Counted from the stretch's first letter, positions 12,416 through 24,539 are shown. The stretch: 64,000 bases of DNA from Chamaecyparis obtusa (GCA_027943335.1 BSBK01000763.1:867501-931500); one strand, 5' to 3'. The notes: generated from the sequence alone by a model not told the origin. Made by a program: numbers and translations.

Positions 12416-13617
12416 ATGGAACAAGCTAAGGGTACTTCTCTTACTCGAGCCCCATTATTTGATGCTACTAATTATGCATTTTGGAAGGTCATGATGGAAT
12501 CTTTTATAAACTCTTTGGATGTTCATATGTGGGAAGTTGTTATGACAAAGTTTACTGTACCTCAAAGCATACCTACCGATCCTGATGAAAAGTCCAAATA
12601 TGAACTTGATAAATGAGCAAAATTTTCTATTTTATGTGGTCTTACTAAAGATGTGTTTATCAAAGTCATGTATTATAAATCTGCTAATGACATATGGTTA
12701 AATTAGAAACCATTTATCAAGGTGATGAAAAAGTAAAGGAATCAAAGTTGATAACTTAAAACTCAATTTGATAGTCTTAAAATGAATGAGGATGAAAACA
12801 TAACAGCCTATTTCCTAAGGATTGATGAAGTAGTGAATGCTAGAAAAGGCTTAGGAGAAGATATAGAAGAATATGATGTAGTCTCAAAGGTAGTAAGAAT
12901 TGTACTACCAAAGTTTGAAACAAAAATCTCTACTTTAGAAGAAAAGAAAAAAATTTCAAATTTGACTTTACATAAACTGCAAGGAATCTTAACTGCTTAT
13001 GAAATGAGAATTAGCAATAATGTTGCATCTACTTCTAAAGTAACAACCTTCAAGGCTAAAAGAAAGATGAAAAAGAAATATCAAGGAAAGCCAAAATGCT
13101 TTAACTGTGGATAGTATGGAAACTTTGCTGCAAAATGTCCTTATATTGATCAAAACAAGGATGATGAAAAACTAGAGAAAGTTTTTTAAAATAAAACATG
13201 GAATCAAAATTAAAAAAATTTAAAAAAAATTAAAAAGTGTATTTTTTCCAAAGAAGAGTCTTATGAAGAATTAATTGATTCAGGTGAAGAAGGGGAAATT
13301 TCATTCATGGCTGAAATAGTAGATATTCATAAAGTTGAAATTGTTCAAATAGAATCTTCATCTGATTCAGATGTAGATATAAATCTTGAAGAAGAGCTAC
13401 TTTGTTCTCTACAAGAATTAAAGAGGCTAAAGAAGTTAATTACTACTCATGAAAAAATAGTCAAAACCTACAAACTGAGTTAAATGTTGTAAATCAACTT
13501 ATTGAAAAACAAAAGGTGTTATTAGATGAAAGAGAGAAGAAATTAGTATTGATGCAAAAATAGTTTGATCAACTTGGTTCAAAATATATAGTTGAACAAG
13601 GAGAGTCTTCAAAATAA
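12416..13617 (+). pseudogene. gag: Ty1/copia gag, truncated and frameshifted
   Basis: Gag packages the element RNA into virus-like particles in the cytoplasm. The ATG at 12416 is the first good start after the primer site. The N-terminal block has the copia-gag pattern FDATNYAFWKVMMESF followed by W..V. The middle block at 12782-13110 is helical and charged. The zinc knuckle is CFNCG-x-YGNFAAKC at about 13099-13140, with a TAG inside it. A Glu/Ser-rich acidic tail follows to about 13600. In-frame stops occur at 12614 and elsewhere, and indels between 12700 and 12780 shift the frame twice. No protease, integrase or RT follows: homology ends near 13617, so the element lost its pol and 3' LTR. 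Lineage resembles long-LTR copia (SIRE/Maximus-like), but this is only a guess. Confidence 0.8.
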
Positions 13618-14797
13618 ATTTCTAGAATTGAATTTTGGCTGGAACTAGTGAGCTTCTCCAGATTATCAACATTCTCTTCTACCACATCTTGAATGGCACT
13701 AATATTCCCCAAATGGGCAACCTCGAAAACTCTCAAATCCATGAATTGTCATTGTTTTATCTTTCCCATCCTAAGCCAATTTATATTTATGATTCCCTAA
13801 AATTGCACTTAACTGAGTAGCTTCAGCGATCTTTGAAGAGAAATATCTTGTGGCTACATTGTTTCTCATGTTTTTACAACTCTTAGTTTTTCCCCTCATG
13901 GCCTAATTTTTTTCTATGGCTATAAAGCTGAAACTACATTGTTCACTTGACTTCAGAAAGTATATAGTAGCAACATTGAAGCTTCCTTGCCATTGCATAT
14001 TTTGTCATAAAAAACTCTTTTCTTACAATCTTTCACATTGTTCTTCCTTTGATTTAATTACATCGACAGTAGAGCACATGCATTTTCTACTTTCTATGTT
14101 TATTTAATATTTATTTATTTCTTGTGGTTGTTTTCTCTCTTTCCATTTAGTTGATTATTTTGTTGGATATTATCTATCTAATTAGAAAATTTTATTTAAT
14201 TAATTATGTAAGTGTATGTTTGTTTAGAAAGTAATATGTATTCAATAATTATGGTTTATTTTATTTTATTTTATGTTTTGTAACTTGGTTTATTCTATTT
14301 TATATTATATTATTATTTTGTATTAATGGTGAGTTCAACTCACTTTTAAACATTTAATTATCTATAATTTTAATATAGTTATTCTCTCATTTTTCAAAGC
14401 AATGACATTTCATTTCATGTACTTGTATTGGAATAGTTATCATATTGTATTTTACAATATTTGATTATCTTTATGATTTGTCTATTGAATTTGTTCTTAG
14501 CAAGTGTAATTTAGGTTTGTTTGCCTCATTAATAAATCTTGCATGGTATTATAGTGTTTTGTATTAGATCTTAGATAGTATCAAATCCTTTTTGGCGATC
14601 TCTTTCATTCTTGTTTGTATTAAGGAACAAGGGCTCCTTTTTTAGTTTTATATATTGTAGGAATGATTCTAATGATTATCAAGTAGATGGGAGCTTGTCA
14701 TATCTCTATTATGCCTTTAAAGTTCATTTTATCTTCTTTTTTTCTTCAAATTAGACATTAGAAGCTTGATCTATGACAATCTGAAGTTGAAATATGC
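13618..14797. other. AT-rich DNA, no gene recognised
   Basis: After the copia break the sequence changes character. Two open frames of about 60 codons (13635 and 13916) show no domain and are probably chance. No element ends are seen. Confidence 0.4.
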
Positions 14798-15382
14798 TTT
14801 AAAAAAATTAAGTCGCATAATTTTTTATGTGTTTTGCATAAGATTTGTACAAACCTACAACTAGATTTAGTAGTACCCTAAAATAATATAAATTCCTATG
14901 CATTCAATTTACAAATTGTTAGACACCTGGATTCAAATTCTATAAAAGAATTTTTCCCTATTCTACAAAAGAAATATTTTGCAAAACATTATCTCTATAG
15001 TGGATTTGATCAACATATTGGCGCCATATCAATAGTTCATCATCATGCAAAGTAAAAAAGTATATTTGATTTACATTATGAGTGAAATGAAAATTTAAAA
15101 AAATTAAGTCGCACAATTTTTTATGTATTTTGCATAAGATTTGTACAACCCTACAACTAGATTTAGCAGTACCCTAAAATAATATAAATACCTATCCATT
15201 CAAGTTACAAATTGTTAGAGACTTGGATTTAAATTCTATGAAAGAATTTTTCCCTTTTCTACAAAAGAAATATTTTGCAAAACATTATCTCTATAGTGGA
15301 TTTGATCAACATATTTGCACCATATCAATAGTTAATCATCATGCAAAGCGAAAAAGTATATTTGATTTACATATATGAGTGA
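14798..15382 (+). repeat. Tandem duplication, 296-bp unit, two copies
   Basis: 14798-15093 and 15094-15382 are adjacent direct copies, each starting TTTAAAAAAATTAAGTCGCA and ending in a GATTTACAT...ATGAGTGAAA word. They differ by scattered substitutions (for example CATAATTTTT versus CACAATTTTT) and a 2-bp indel near the end. No ORF is contained. Confidence 0.85.
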
Positions 15383-16253
15383 AAGATTTTTCATTTTCTT
15401 ATTAGGTTTATTTAAATTTGAAAGGTGTTTATTAATAGCTCATGAGGTTATTAATTCCATATTAACTTTTATCTACATTATAATTAAGTATGGAGGACCA
15501 TTATATAGCATGAGTTATTAAGACAATAAATTTTAGACACTACTCATTTTTGTGCCACCTAATTCTTTATTTCAGTTTAGAACACATAGATCAAAGGCTA
15601 AGATTGGAAAAGTTTGGTAATAATACAAATAGGAACCTCGTATAGTACTAGACTGGGGTATGGGATATGAACCAACCATCCCCTAGTTTTATTTATTTTG
15701 ATAGTTGGATTGTTCGCCCCATTCTTCAAATTTTGAGAAAGAAGGATTTCCACATAATACCACCATTGGTGAAGAGCTTTTTGAGACCAAAGAAAAATAT
15801 GCCAAAAAACCATTTCAGCACAATTGGGGGGATTTTTTCTACTTTGATGATTTCATCATTATGATGATTTACAAATGTCCTTAGCAACCCCACATGCTAC
15901 AACTATTTGTTCATGAGAGGATTTTTGCAATGAAATTTATATGGCAAATGTTACTGATTGGGAAGGAGTATCTACAAGAAAAGAAGAGAGGAACATTCTT
16001 GCCTAGGTTAATTTGTATTTACAAATTCACTTTTTGCAGAAAGCCTTTGGAATAAATAAATACATTTTTTAAACAATATAAGATGAATATAGGTGTTACT
16101 ATATTTTGTGGTCGAAAAGGTTTTATGGGTCTTGTCTAGCAAAGGATGCTGAATAAAAAGAATGTCTATACTCATGAGGTTTTTTTATGAGGAATATATA
16201 ATTAGGAATTGGCAGCACAAAATACATGTACATTCCATAATAAAAAGATGGAA
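15383..16253. other. AT-rich DNA left of the chromovirus
   Basis: Host or older repeat sequence into which the chromovirus at 16259 inserted. Overlapping open frames on both strands at 15598-15864 show no domain. The last 5 bp, 16254-16258 (AAACC), form the left target-site copy. Confidence 0.4.
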
Positions 16254-16258
16254 AAACC

Positions 16259-17113
16259 TAATGCGGGAGCATCCTGGGTGTAAGAGCAATCTTGCATCAC
16301 CCAAAAATATTTATGTTTTTGTATTCATTAAGAGATATCTTGTGCAGAGCTGTTAGTTATGGAAACATGCTATTTTTAGTAAGTTGGTCATACGATCTCG
16401 GAATGTTCTGATTTCATAGTTGGAGGTTCATCTTAGTCATATTAGCCTGCCTGTAAAGTTTCATGGCTAGATCAAGTCTGGTTTTGAAGATATTGAAATT
16501 TTTCAGTTTTGGAAACAGGGTACAGAAACTTTGAACTCAATTTTGAAGGCTTTAGAGGCCCCGGATGAGGTCAAATTTTTTAGTTCAATGAAGCTTGCTT
16601 GATTTAAGTGTTGTAGAGCTCCTCGTGCCCTTTCTGAAATGGGGTTGTAATAGTCAATCGGGTCAACGGGTGATGACTTATGGTCTCTGGAAGTTGGGTC
16701 ACCTAAAATGGCGAAAAATAATTTTCCTTCAAAATTTTTGTTTGGGTTTCAAAAGTTATTTTGAGCTGACTTTGATGTAATAAAATAAAAAATAAAATAA
16801 TTCTAAGTTTGGTCGGCCCTTAGTGCTAAATTTCTAGAACCTTCTCGAGCGGTGGAAATTGCCTATATAAAAAAGGCCCGTAGTGTTGTCTAGGGCAATT
16901 CTAGGTAGTAGATTTGGGTATTGATTCAAGGCTTTGTCCTACAGAATATTGTAAGGGAATGCCCATGTGGCTTTGCATATTGTAATTTTGAAAGTTTGTA
17001 ATTCCACATTTGTGGAGATAATAAGAAGCCAATTTTCTGTTCTTGCATATTGTTGTTATTGTTTCTTTGTTTCTGTTATGTGTTTGTGGTATTAAGGGGA
17101 GCACCCTTCATCA
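16259..17113 (+). repeat. 5' LTR of chromovirus
   Basis: About 855 bp, nearly colinear with 21762-22603. It ends ...CATCA two bases before the primer site. It contains a TATA box and an upstream heat-shock-like site (16832-16871). The minus-strand open frame at 16901-17104 is repeated in the other LTR and is an LTR shadow, not a gene. Confidence 0.92.
16832..16871 (+). promoter_or_regulatory. LTR core promoter: heat-shock-element-like site plus TATA box
   Basis: TTCtaGAAccTTCtcGAG at 16832-16849 has four alternating 5-bp modules of the heat-shock factor site (three perfect, last GAG). A TATATAAA box lies 15 bp downstream at 16864-16871. The same layout is kept in the 3' LTR. Transcription would then start near 16895-16900 (inferred). 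Confidence 0.6.
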
Positions 17114-17115
17114 AG

Positions 17116-17126
17116 TGGTATCAGAG
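17116..17126 (+). other. Primer binding site, initiator tRNA(Met) type
   Basis: TGGTATCAGAG two bases after the LTR end matches the tRNA-iMet-complementary site. The match weakens after the 11th base. Confidence 0.85.
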
Positions 17127-17214
17127 TAGGATTTCTTGAGTGTGTAAATAGATCGCCGACTGTGAGGCAGTTTGCACCAGGACCGTGGTTAGGGTTTCAG
17201 CATACATCATGAAA

Positions 17215-18300
17215 ATGCCTCCACGAAGGGAATGTGGCGGAAGAGCTGGTGTTGTAACACCTGAGGTTAGAGCACTCCAGAGACAAGTGCAAGCATTGCA
17301 AGAGGAGATTCGTAGAGGAATGAATCTTAATGTTAGAGACAAAAGCAAGGATGAAGCCGAAGAAGAAGATCAAGAAGGAGAAGTTGAAGTTGTGAACCAG
17401 GAGGAAGAAAGACTTTTTCGAGCTATTTCCAAGATCGAAAAAAGACCTAAGATTGAGGTTCCTGCATTTTCAGGAAATCTTAACCTAGAAGAATTGATCG
17501 ACTAGATCAATGAATGTGAAGAATATTTTGAGTATGAAGATATTGAGGATCCTGATAGGGTCAAATTCATGAAGGCCAGACTGAAAGGTCATGTGAAGAT
17601 CTAGTGGCAAGAGATTCAATTGGAGCGAAATAGAAGAGGGAAAGATAAAATCACAAGATGGGATCGAATGGTGGATAAATTGAAGTGGCAATTCATTCTT
17701 GTTGATTATGAGCTTGACCTACTGAAGAAGATGCAGAGTTTGAAGCAGGCAGGAAGATGTGTTCAGGAGTATATAAAGGAGTTCTATCGAATCCTCATCA
17801 GAATAGGCCATGCAAAAGCTGACAAGGAGAAATTTTCCCATTACCTTAATGGGTTAAGGTCGAGCATTCAGGAGGAGTTGAATCTAGTTCGAATGAACAG
17901 TATTGAAGAGGCATACCAATTTGCCCTAAAAGTGGAGGAAAAGCTTAACAAGAAGTTTGAGAGCAGACAAAATGGAAGAGGTCGTGGTGGATGATCTGGT
18001 GGATGGTCATATGGAGGCCGAAATGAAGATCTGAAAAAGAAGGATGAGGCCAGTACTAGTCAAAATCAGAGAGGAAACAATTCCAATCATTTCTAAGATC
18101 AGAACAATAGAGATCAAAGAGGAAGAGTAAGAGGACAAGGTTCAGGAAGAGGAGGCTTCCGTGGAACATGCTTTCACTGTGGAGAAGAAGTTCATAGGGC
18201 ATTTGAATGTCCTCAACACCAAGGAAGGATGGATAGGAGGAATGAAGGCCAAGCCAGAGTGGCACATGTAGATGAAGATGCCAGATCCTCAAATTCTAAA
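17215..18300 (+). pseudogene. gag: Chromovirus gag region with zinc knuckle
   Basis: The start was placed at the ATG of MPPRRE (17215), the usual kind of start for plant chromovirus gag; an upstream in-frame ATG exists at 17209. A coiled, charged N-terminus is followed by the retrotransposon gag domain (about 17440-17940). Then comes a Gly/Arg-rich linker and one zinc knuckle, C-x2-C-x4-H-x4-C, at 18169-18210. In-frame stops are at 17503 and 17602 (TAG in Trp-type positions), 17992 (TGA) and 18094 (TAA). There is no frameshift, and the frame continues straight into the protease. The region would bind RNA and build the particle in an intact element. Confidence 0.9.
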
Positions 18301-21300
18301 GATGTTGAAAGAGGAAAAATGTTGATTAACAGAAGGGTCTTGCTGAGTGGTGAGAATGAACCTAAACAAAGGAGGAGCCTATTTCACACTAGATGCAAGT
18401 GTGAGGGTAAATGTTGTAATGTGATTATCGATAGTGGAAGCACTGACAATTTGGTGTCAGAAGAGATGGTGACAAAGTTGAAGCTCAAGAGACAAAAACA
18501 CCCACATCCATATTGGACTGCCTGGGTGCTGGATGACCACAAGGTCATGGTCAGTGAACAGTGCTTGGTAAAGTTCAAGATCGGCGAGTACTAAGATGAG
18601 GTACTATGTGATATCATATCTATGGATGCATGTCATAAGTTGTTGGGTAGACCGTGGCAGTTTGACAGATGTGTTGTACATGATGGTCGTGTGAATACCT
18701 ATTCCCTGACAAAGGATGGAGTGTGACATAAGCTAAAGCCATTGAAGGAGATCGAAGAAAAGGTATGTGGTAATGCAAGAATAACATTTGTTGATGGAAG
18801 AAAATTTCTAGATGGTATGAGGCATGAGCATGTGTGTTTTGCTTTAATTCCAAAAGCTGGTAAAGAAGAAGTAAAGGATGTCCCTGTAGAGGTTGAAGAT
18901 TTATTGAATGAGTTTTAGGATATTGTATCTGATAATGCACCTGATGGATTACCACTGGTAAGAAAGATCAGTCATCAGATGGATTTGACTCTAGGAGCCA
19001 GTTTGCCAAACAAGGCAGCACACAGAATGACACTAGCAGAAAGTGAAGAGTTGAAGAGACAAGTACATGAGTTATTGCAGAAGGGGTTGATTCGAGAGAG
19101 TCTGAGTCCCTGTGCTGTACCAGCGGTATTAGCACCAAAGAAGAATGGAGAATGGAGGATGTGTATAGATTCCAAAGCTATAAACAAGATCACAATCAAG
19201 TATAGGTTTCCATTTCCATGAATGGATGATATTATGGATTGTTTGAGTGGAGCTATGTATTTCTCAAAGATAGATCTGAAGAGTGGATATCACCAAATTT
19301 GGATCAGAGAAGGAGATGAATGGAAGACTACCTTCAAGACAAAGGAAGGACTATATGAGTGGTTATTCATGCCTTTTGGGCTAACCAATGCATCGAGCAC
19401 TTTCATGCGGCTCATGAACGAGGTTCTGAAAGAATTTTTAGGTAAGTTTGTCATTGTGTACCTAGATGATATTTTGATCTTTAGTAAGACATTGGAAGAG
19501 CATATGATGCATATTCGTATGGTGTTTGAGAAGCTGAGAGATGAGAAATTGTTGATTAATTTGAAGAAGTGCAATTTTGTGAAGAAAGAGTTAGTGTATT
19601 TGGGATTTGTAGTTTCAACAGAAGCTCTAAAAATGGACCAAGAGAAGGTACATGCTATCCTTGAATGGCCTACTCTAAGGAGTGCTACTGAGGTAAGATC
19701 TTTTCATGGTCTAGCTAGTTTTTACAGAAATTTTATCAGAAATTTTAGCAGTATTTGTGGTCCCTTGACTGAAACAATGAGAGGGGATAGAAAAGAGTTT
19801 AAGTGGACTGATGGGGTAGAAAAGAGTTTTCAGTTGTTGAAACAAAAAGTTATAGAACAATCTATTTTAGCACTTCCTATTTTTAATAAGGTGTTTCAAG
19901 TAGATTGTGATGCCAGTGGTACTCCAACAGGAGCTATTATGAGCCAAGAAGGTAAACCTATTGCTTATTTAAGTGAGAAGTTAAATGATGCCAAGAGAAA
20001 ATATCTTGTTTATGATCAGGAATTTTATGCTATAGTTCAGGCATTGAAGAAGTGGAGACACTGTCTGCTTCCTAAGGAGTTTTTTTTGTATACTGATCAT
20101 CAAGCTTTGCAATATTTGAATAGTCAAGGAAAGTTGAATCAAAGGCATTTGAAATGGGTTGAGTTTTTGCAAAGTTATACATTTGTTTTGAAACACAGGA
20201 GTGGAAAATCTAACAGGGTTGCAGATGCTCTTAGCAAAAGGCAACTATTGCTGACAGAGATGCAGATTGAGGTGGTTGGGTTCAAGAAACTCAAGAATTT
20301 GTATCTAGAGGATCCTAATTTTGGTGAAGCTTGGAAAGCTTGTAAAGAACTTGTTACTCTAGACAGGACAAAGTGGTTGGATTTCATCATTCAGGATGAT
20401 ATGCTATTCAGAGGGAGTCAATTGTGCATTCCAAGAAGTTCTATGAGGGAGAATCTCATCAAGGAGAAGCATAGCGGAGGATTGGCTACACATTTTGGTC
20501 AAGATAAAACCCTTTCTTTGGTTAGTGAAAATTATTATTGGCCACAGTTGTAGCAAGATGTCAAGAAGTTTGTACAAAGTTGCAGAGTATGTCAGATGTC
20601 AAAAGGAGTGAAGCAGAATACAGGGTTGTATCAGCCATTACCTGTACCAGAGAAGCCTTGGGAGGATATCAATATGGACTTTGTTCTTGGTTTACCAAGG
20701 ACACAGCGGGGACATGATTCAATTTTTGTAGTAGTTGATAGATTTTTGAAGATGGCACATTTCATTCCCTACAAGAAGACTAATGATGCTATTCATATAG
20801 CAGAATTGTTTTTCAGAAAAGTAGTGAGACTACATGGTTTGCCAAAGATCATAGTTTCAAATAGAGACACTAAGTTCGTTGGATATTTCTAGTGTACATT
20901 GTGGAAGAAGTTGAAGATAGATTTGAAGTTTAGTTCATCACATCATCCACAGATTGATGGACAGACAGAGATGGTGAATAGGAGTTTGGGAAATTTTCTA
21001 AGATGTTTGGTTGGAGATAAGCCGACAAGATGGGATTTGATTTTACCATAGGCATAATTTGCATATAATAATTCTGTCAACAGGAGCACAGGTAAATCAC
21101 CATTCCAGATTGTATATGGGAGTAGTCCCAGAAATGCATCTAAGTTGAGAAAGATAGATAAAGGAGAAATAAGTAGTGCTGAAGCTGAGGATTTTGCAGA
21201 ATATTTCAAGAACATCCATGAGGAGGTGAGGAAGCATATTACCAAGATGAATGTGCAGTCTAAGGCTAAGGTAGATGAGAAAAGGAGGCATACAAAATTT

Positions 21301-21723
21301 CAGGTTGGAGATGAAGTCATGGTTCATTTGCGGAAGGAGTGATTTCCAGTTGGTACATATAACAAGTTGAAAATGAAGAAGTTTGGGCCATGTAAGATAC
21401 TGAAGAAGCATGATTCAAGAAATGCATATGAGGTAGAATTGCCTACTGAGCTGAATATTTCACCAGTGTTTAACATTTCAAATTTGATAGAGTGTCATGA
21501 AGGAGGTGTTGAAGATGAGGTTACAACAGCATAGTGGAGTATTCCAGCAACTAGTTCAGATATCAAGGAGATTGAGGACATACTGGATAGTCGTGTTGGC
21601 AAAAGCATAAGGAACAGGACATATGAAGATTATTTGGTCAAATGGAAAGGATGACCTGTTGAAGATTCATCATGGCTAACAAAGGAGGAGGTTAACCATC
21701 TTGGTTTTCCTCTACACACCTGA
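18301..21723 (+). pseudogene. pol: Chromovirus pol: PR, RT, RNase H, integrase, chromodomain
   Basis: One frame continuous with gag. Protease keeps its DSG at 18430-18438. RT shows MPFGLTNAS and the catalytic YLDD at 19459-19470. RNase H (about 19890-20245) keeps DCDAS, the Glu of YDQEF, YTDH and ADALSK. Integrase has the N-terminal zinc region near 20470-20600 and a core with VVVDRF. The second catalytic Asp is Asn (VSNRD, about 20860), while the Glu of QTEMVNRS is kept. A GPY/F-like module follows near 21380, then a chromodomain at about 21560-21715 with the YLVKWKG core. In-frame stops are 18592, 18724, 18916, 19219, 20551, 20890, 21049, 21055, 21340, 21532 and 21652; the natural end is TGA 21721. 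Chromodomains direct integration toward modified chromatin in related elements. The copy cannot make an active integrase. Confidence 0.93.
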
Positions 21724-21761
21724 GTCATGACGGGGTCACTTCTCAAATTACCCCAGGTGTC

Positions 21762-22603
21762 TGATGCAGGAGCATCCTGGGTGTAAGAGAAATCTTGCAT
21801 CACCCAAAAATATTTATGTTTTTGTATTCATTAAGAGCTATCTTGTGCAGAGCTGCTATTTATGGAAACTTTCTATTTTTAGTAAGTTGGTCATACGATC
21901 TCAGAATGTTCCAATTTCACAGTTGGAGGTTCATCTTAGTCATATAAGCCTGCTTGTAAAGTTTCATGGCTAGATCAAGTCTGGTTTTGAAGATAATGAA
22001 ATTTTTTGATTTTGGAAATAGGGTACAGAAACTTTGAACTCAATTTTGAAGGCTTTAGAGGCCCCGGATGAGGTCAAATTTTTGGCTGAATGAAGCTTTC
22101 TTGACTTAAGCATTGTAGAGCTCCTCGTGCCCTTTCTGAAATGGGGTTGTAATAGTCAATCGGGTCAACAGGTGATGACTTATGGTCTCTAGAAGTTGGG
22201 TCACCTAAAATGGCAGAAAATAATTTCCTTCAAAATTTTTGTTTGGGTTTCAAAAGTTATTTTGAGCCGACTTTGATGTAATAAAATGAAAAATAAAATA
22301 ATTCTAAGTTTGGTTGGCCCTTAGGGCTAAATTTCTGGAACCTTCTCGAGCGGTGGAAATTACCTATATAAAGAAGGCCCGTAGTGTTGTCTAGGGCAGT
22401 TCTGGGTAATTATTCAAGGCTTTGTCCTACAGAATATTGTAAGGGGGGAATGCCCATGTGGCTTTGCATATTGTAATTCTGAAAGTTTGTAATTCCACAT
22501 TTGTGGAGATAATAAGAAGCCAATTTTTTGTTCTTGCATATTGTTGTTGTTGTTTCTCTGTTTCTGTTATGTGTTTGTGGTATTAAGGGGAGCACCCTTA
22601 TCA
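21762..22603 (+). repeat. 3' LTR of chromovirus
   Basis: About 842 bp, starts TGATGC, ends TTATCA. It begins 38 bp after the pol stop codon. No strong polypurine tract is visible before it. A small GGGG insertion near 22443 and scattered transitions separate it from the 5' LTR. Confidence 0.92.
22333..22372 (+). promoter_or_regulatory. Heat-shock-like site and TATA box, 3' LTR copy
   Basis: TTCtgGAAccTTCtcGAG at 22333-22350 and TATATAAA at 22365-22372 keep the spacing of the 5' LTR copy. The single difference in the site lies in a spacer dinucleotide. Confidence 0.6.
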
Positions 22604-22800
22604 AAATCTCACAAGGGTAGAGAAATTGAAGATAGAGCATGATTATAACTTCCTAAGTTCTTGCCATCACTTACCACCACTAAATAAAGGATTCAAAAAA
22701 TGATGGATAATTATGATAATTTGTGTGGAAAACTTCTACAACTTGAATAAAATATACCATCACCACCACCTCCCCCATAGTAATAGAAAATGCAAGGAAA

Positions 22801-24535
22801 TGGTATAAGGGATGAAAAGGAGGAGACTATGTCTATGCATGGGACCAGTGGACAACACATGAGAAAGGGAGGAAAAAGAAAAAGATTGATACACTTGTTG
22901 AGTATACTATCCATGAAGAGATTCTAGAAAGTGAAAGAGGAGGATAAGATGAAGTAGTAGATAAACCTACTAAGAAATTGAGGCAACAACTAAATGAAGG
23001 GTCAAGAGATGGCATAGAATTGTATAAAGACTAGCCATTAAAAAAATTTAGTTGATGAAAGATTATAGTTACAAAGCAGTTCTCAGAGGATGATGAATAT
23101 GTTCAATCCCAAGAGATTAAAATTTTTTTCTTAAAACTTAAAGGAAAAGAAATAAAGAAAAGGTCGGAACAAAAAAAATAGGGATTTGACCCTAACCAAT
23201 AGAATAAAGATGCCCCCTCTATAATTTAGATTTTTGATCCAGATTAGATCACCTCGTTAGTAGAGGAATCCAGAAAGCTTGTGATGGATAGTAGTATGTT
23301 ATTTCTTCCTAGATGGAATTTGCAGTCCTCTTTTATTATTGATCAAATTAGAAACTAAAAGGATGTAACTTATTTACTTTAAATTTTAAATTTGGTTAGT
23401 TTGTGTCTAGGTTAGGATTTGATCTAAAGTGACAAACTTAAGAAATTTGGGCATGACCCCGACCACAAAAAAACATGTGTATCATTGAGATTGGATAAGA
23501 AAGGAGGGGAAGTAAAATTATTAAAATAGTGAAAAAAGCTTCAATAGTTGACATAGCTAGTATGGTATCTCATGTGGCCATGTTAAATCAAGCAGTAGCC
23601 ATAGAGAAGGAGAAAATATTTAAAGAGATGCATGATCATCTTATTGTAATGTCAAAGAATGTGATAAACTATATGTATATAATATAGAGCTAAGAAAATG
23701 ATTATCACATTATACAATACAGGTTCATCTCCTTGCATAATCTAATCAAGTTACAAAACAAATTTTAGTTCAACCAATATCTAAAGGAGCAATTATGTTC
23801 TAATATACATTGAATCAGTAGAGTGAGTGTGCTAGAAGGATAGAGAAGTTAGAAGATGATGTGCTAGAAAAAGGCGTCAATTGACACTTTAATGAAAGTT
23901 ATTGATCGCAGAGTGGAAAAATTAAAGATGAAGTTGGAGATTGTGTATTCTAGTTATTTCTCTTTGTTGCAATCTGAGGACAAAAATTCTAAATTTATTT
24001 CTTTCTTAAATCCTCTGTATATATGCTAGATGGTCTTCTAGGTATTCTTTGATGGAAAAGTTAGAGATTGTTGTTGAATATAGAGAGTATATTCCCTTTA
24101 TCATTATGGAGACCAAGGATAGGGTTAATGTTGTCATTTGATTGCTACCATTCTTTGAAGGAAAGGAATAAATAATTAAAAACATGACTCAGGCACTACT
24201 AGATTTAGAGCATCCTCTTATCCCTAACATAGTGGATAAAGAGAATAACATGAAGAGTCTTAACAAGTGGACCTGGGAATTTGATTTTATTTCTCCAATA
24301 ATGAAAACATTGATTGTAAATGATGGAGAAATTAAAGTTGAAAAATTAAATGATATAATGGACAAAATATTTAAGATTGAATTCGGCTATGTGAAATTTA
24401 TCTCAAATGAAAGGGACATTACAGATGCCAAAGGGCAGGAAGTTGCCAACCAACTAAAGTAGTTAATAGGTTTCCAATAGTTAGATGAGTTGGAAGTTAG
24501 GGAATGGGAAGGTTACACAAAGAATAAGAATAAGT
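22801..24535 (+). pseudogene. Decayed large ORF of unknown family
   Basis: Frame 1 from 22801 to about 23520, then frames shifted by indels to about 24535, read as a continuous protein-like sequence interrupted by TAG/TGA/TAA. It has a Lys-rich start (near 22875), an acidic patch (SEDDEY near 23085), a block ending in FLPRWNLQSSFIIDQ (about 23303-23350), a helical block at 23530-23690 and a last open part at 24184-24462 (92 codons). I do not recognise a domain. Its style resembles the ORF at 46021-46710. The two may be different parts of one retroelement-borne protein family, but this is a guess from appearance. No LTR or primer site is attached. Confidence 0.4.
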
Positions 24536-24539
24536 AAAA

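Larger units (their letters stand above)
16259..22603 (+). mobile_element. Full-length Ty3/gypsy chromovirus
   Basis: A 6.3 kb element with two LTRs (16259-17113 and 21762-22603), primer site, one gag-pol frame and a C-terminal chromodomain. The flanking 5-mers AAACC (16254-16258) and AAATC (22604-22608) differ by one C-to-T change and fit a target-site duplication. The 5' LTR begins TA where the 3' copy begins TG, again one transition. By eye about 20 mismatches fall in the first 360 bp of the LTR pair, so the insertion is old. Domain order PR-RT-RNaseH-INT-chromodomain makes it a chromovirus. The lineage (Tekay, Reina or Galadriel) was not assigned. Confidence 0.93.

Noticed and set aside
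18620..18955. 111-codon minus-strand ORF in the chromovirus
   Set aside because: Antisense to the conserved protease-RT frame; no domain.
17215..21723. Programmed readthrough or recoding of the many in-frame stops
   Set aside because: Stops are scattered through conserved domains, including Trp and Arg positions, and catalytic residues are also mutated; decay explains it better.
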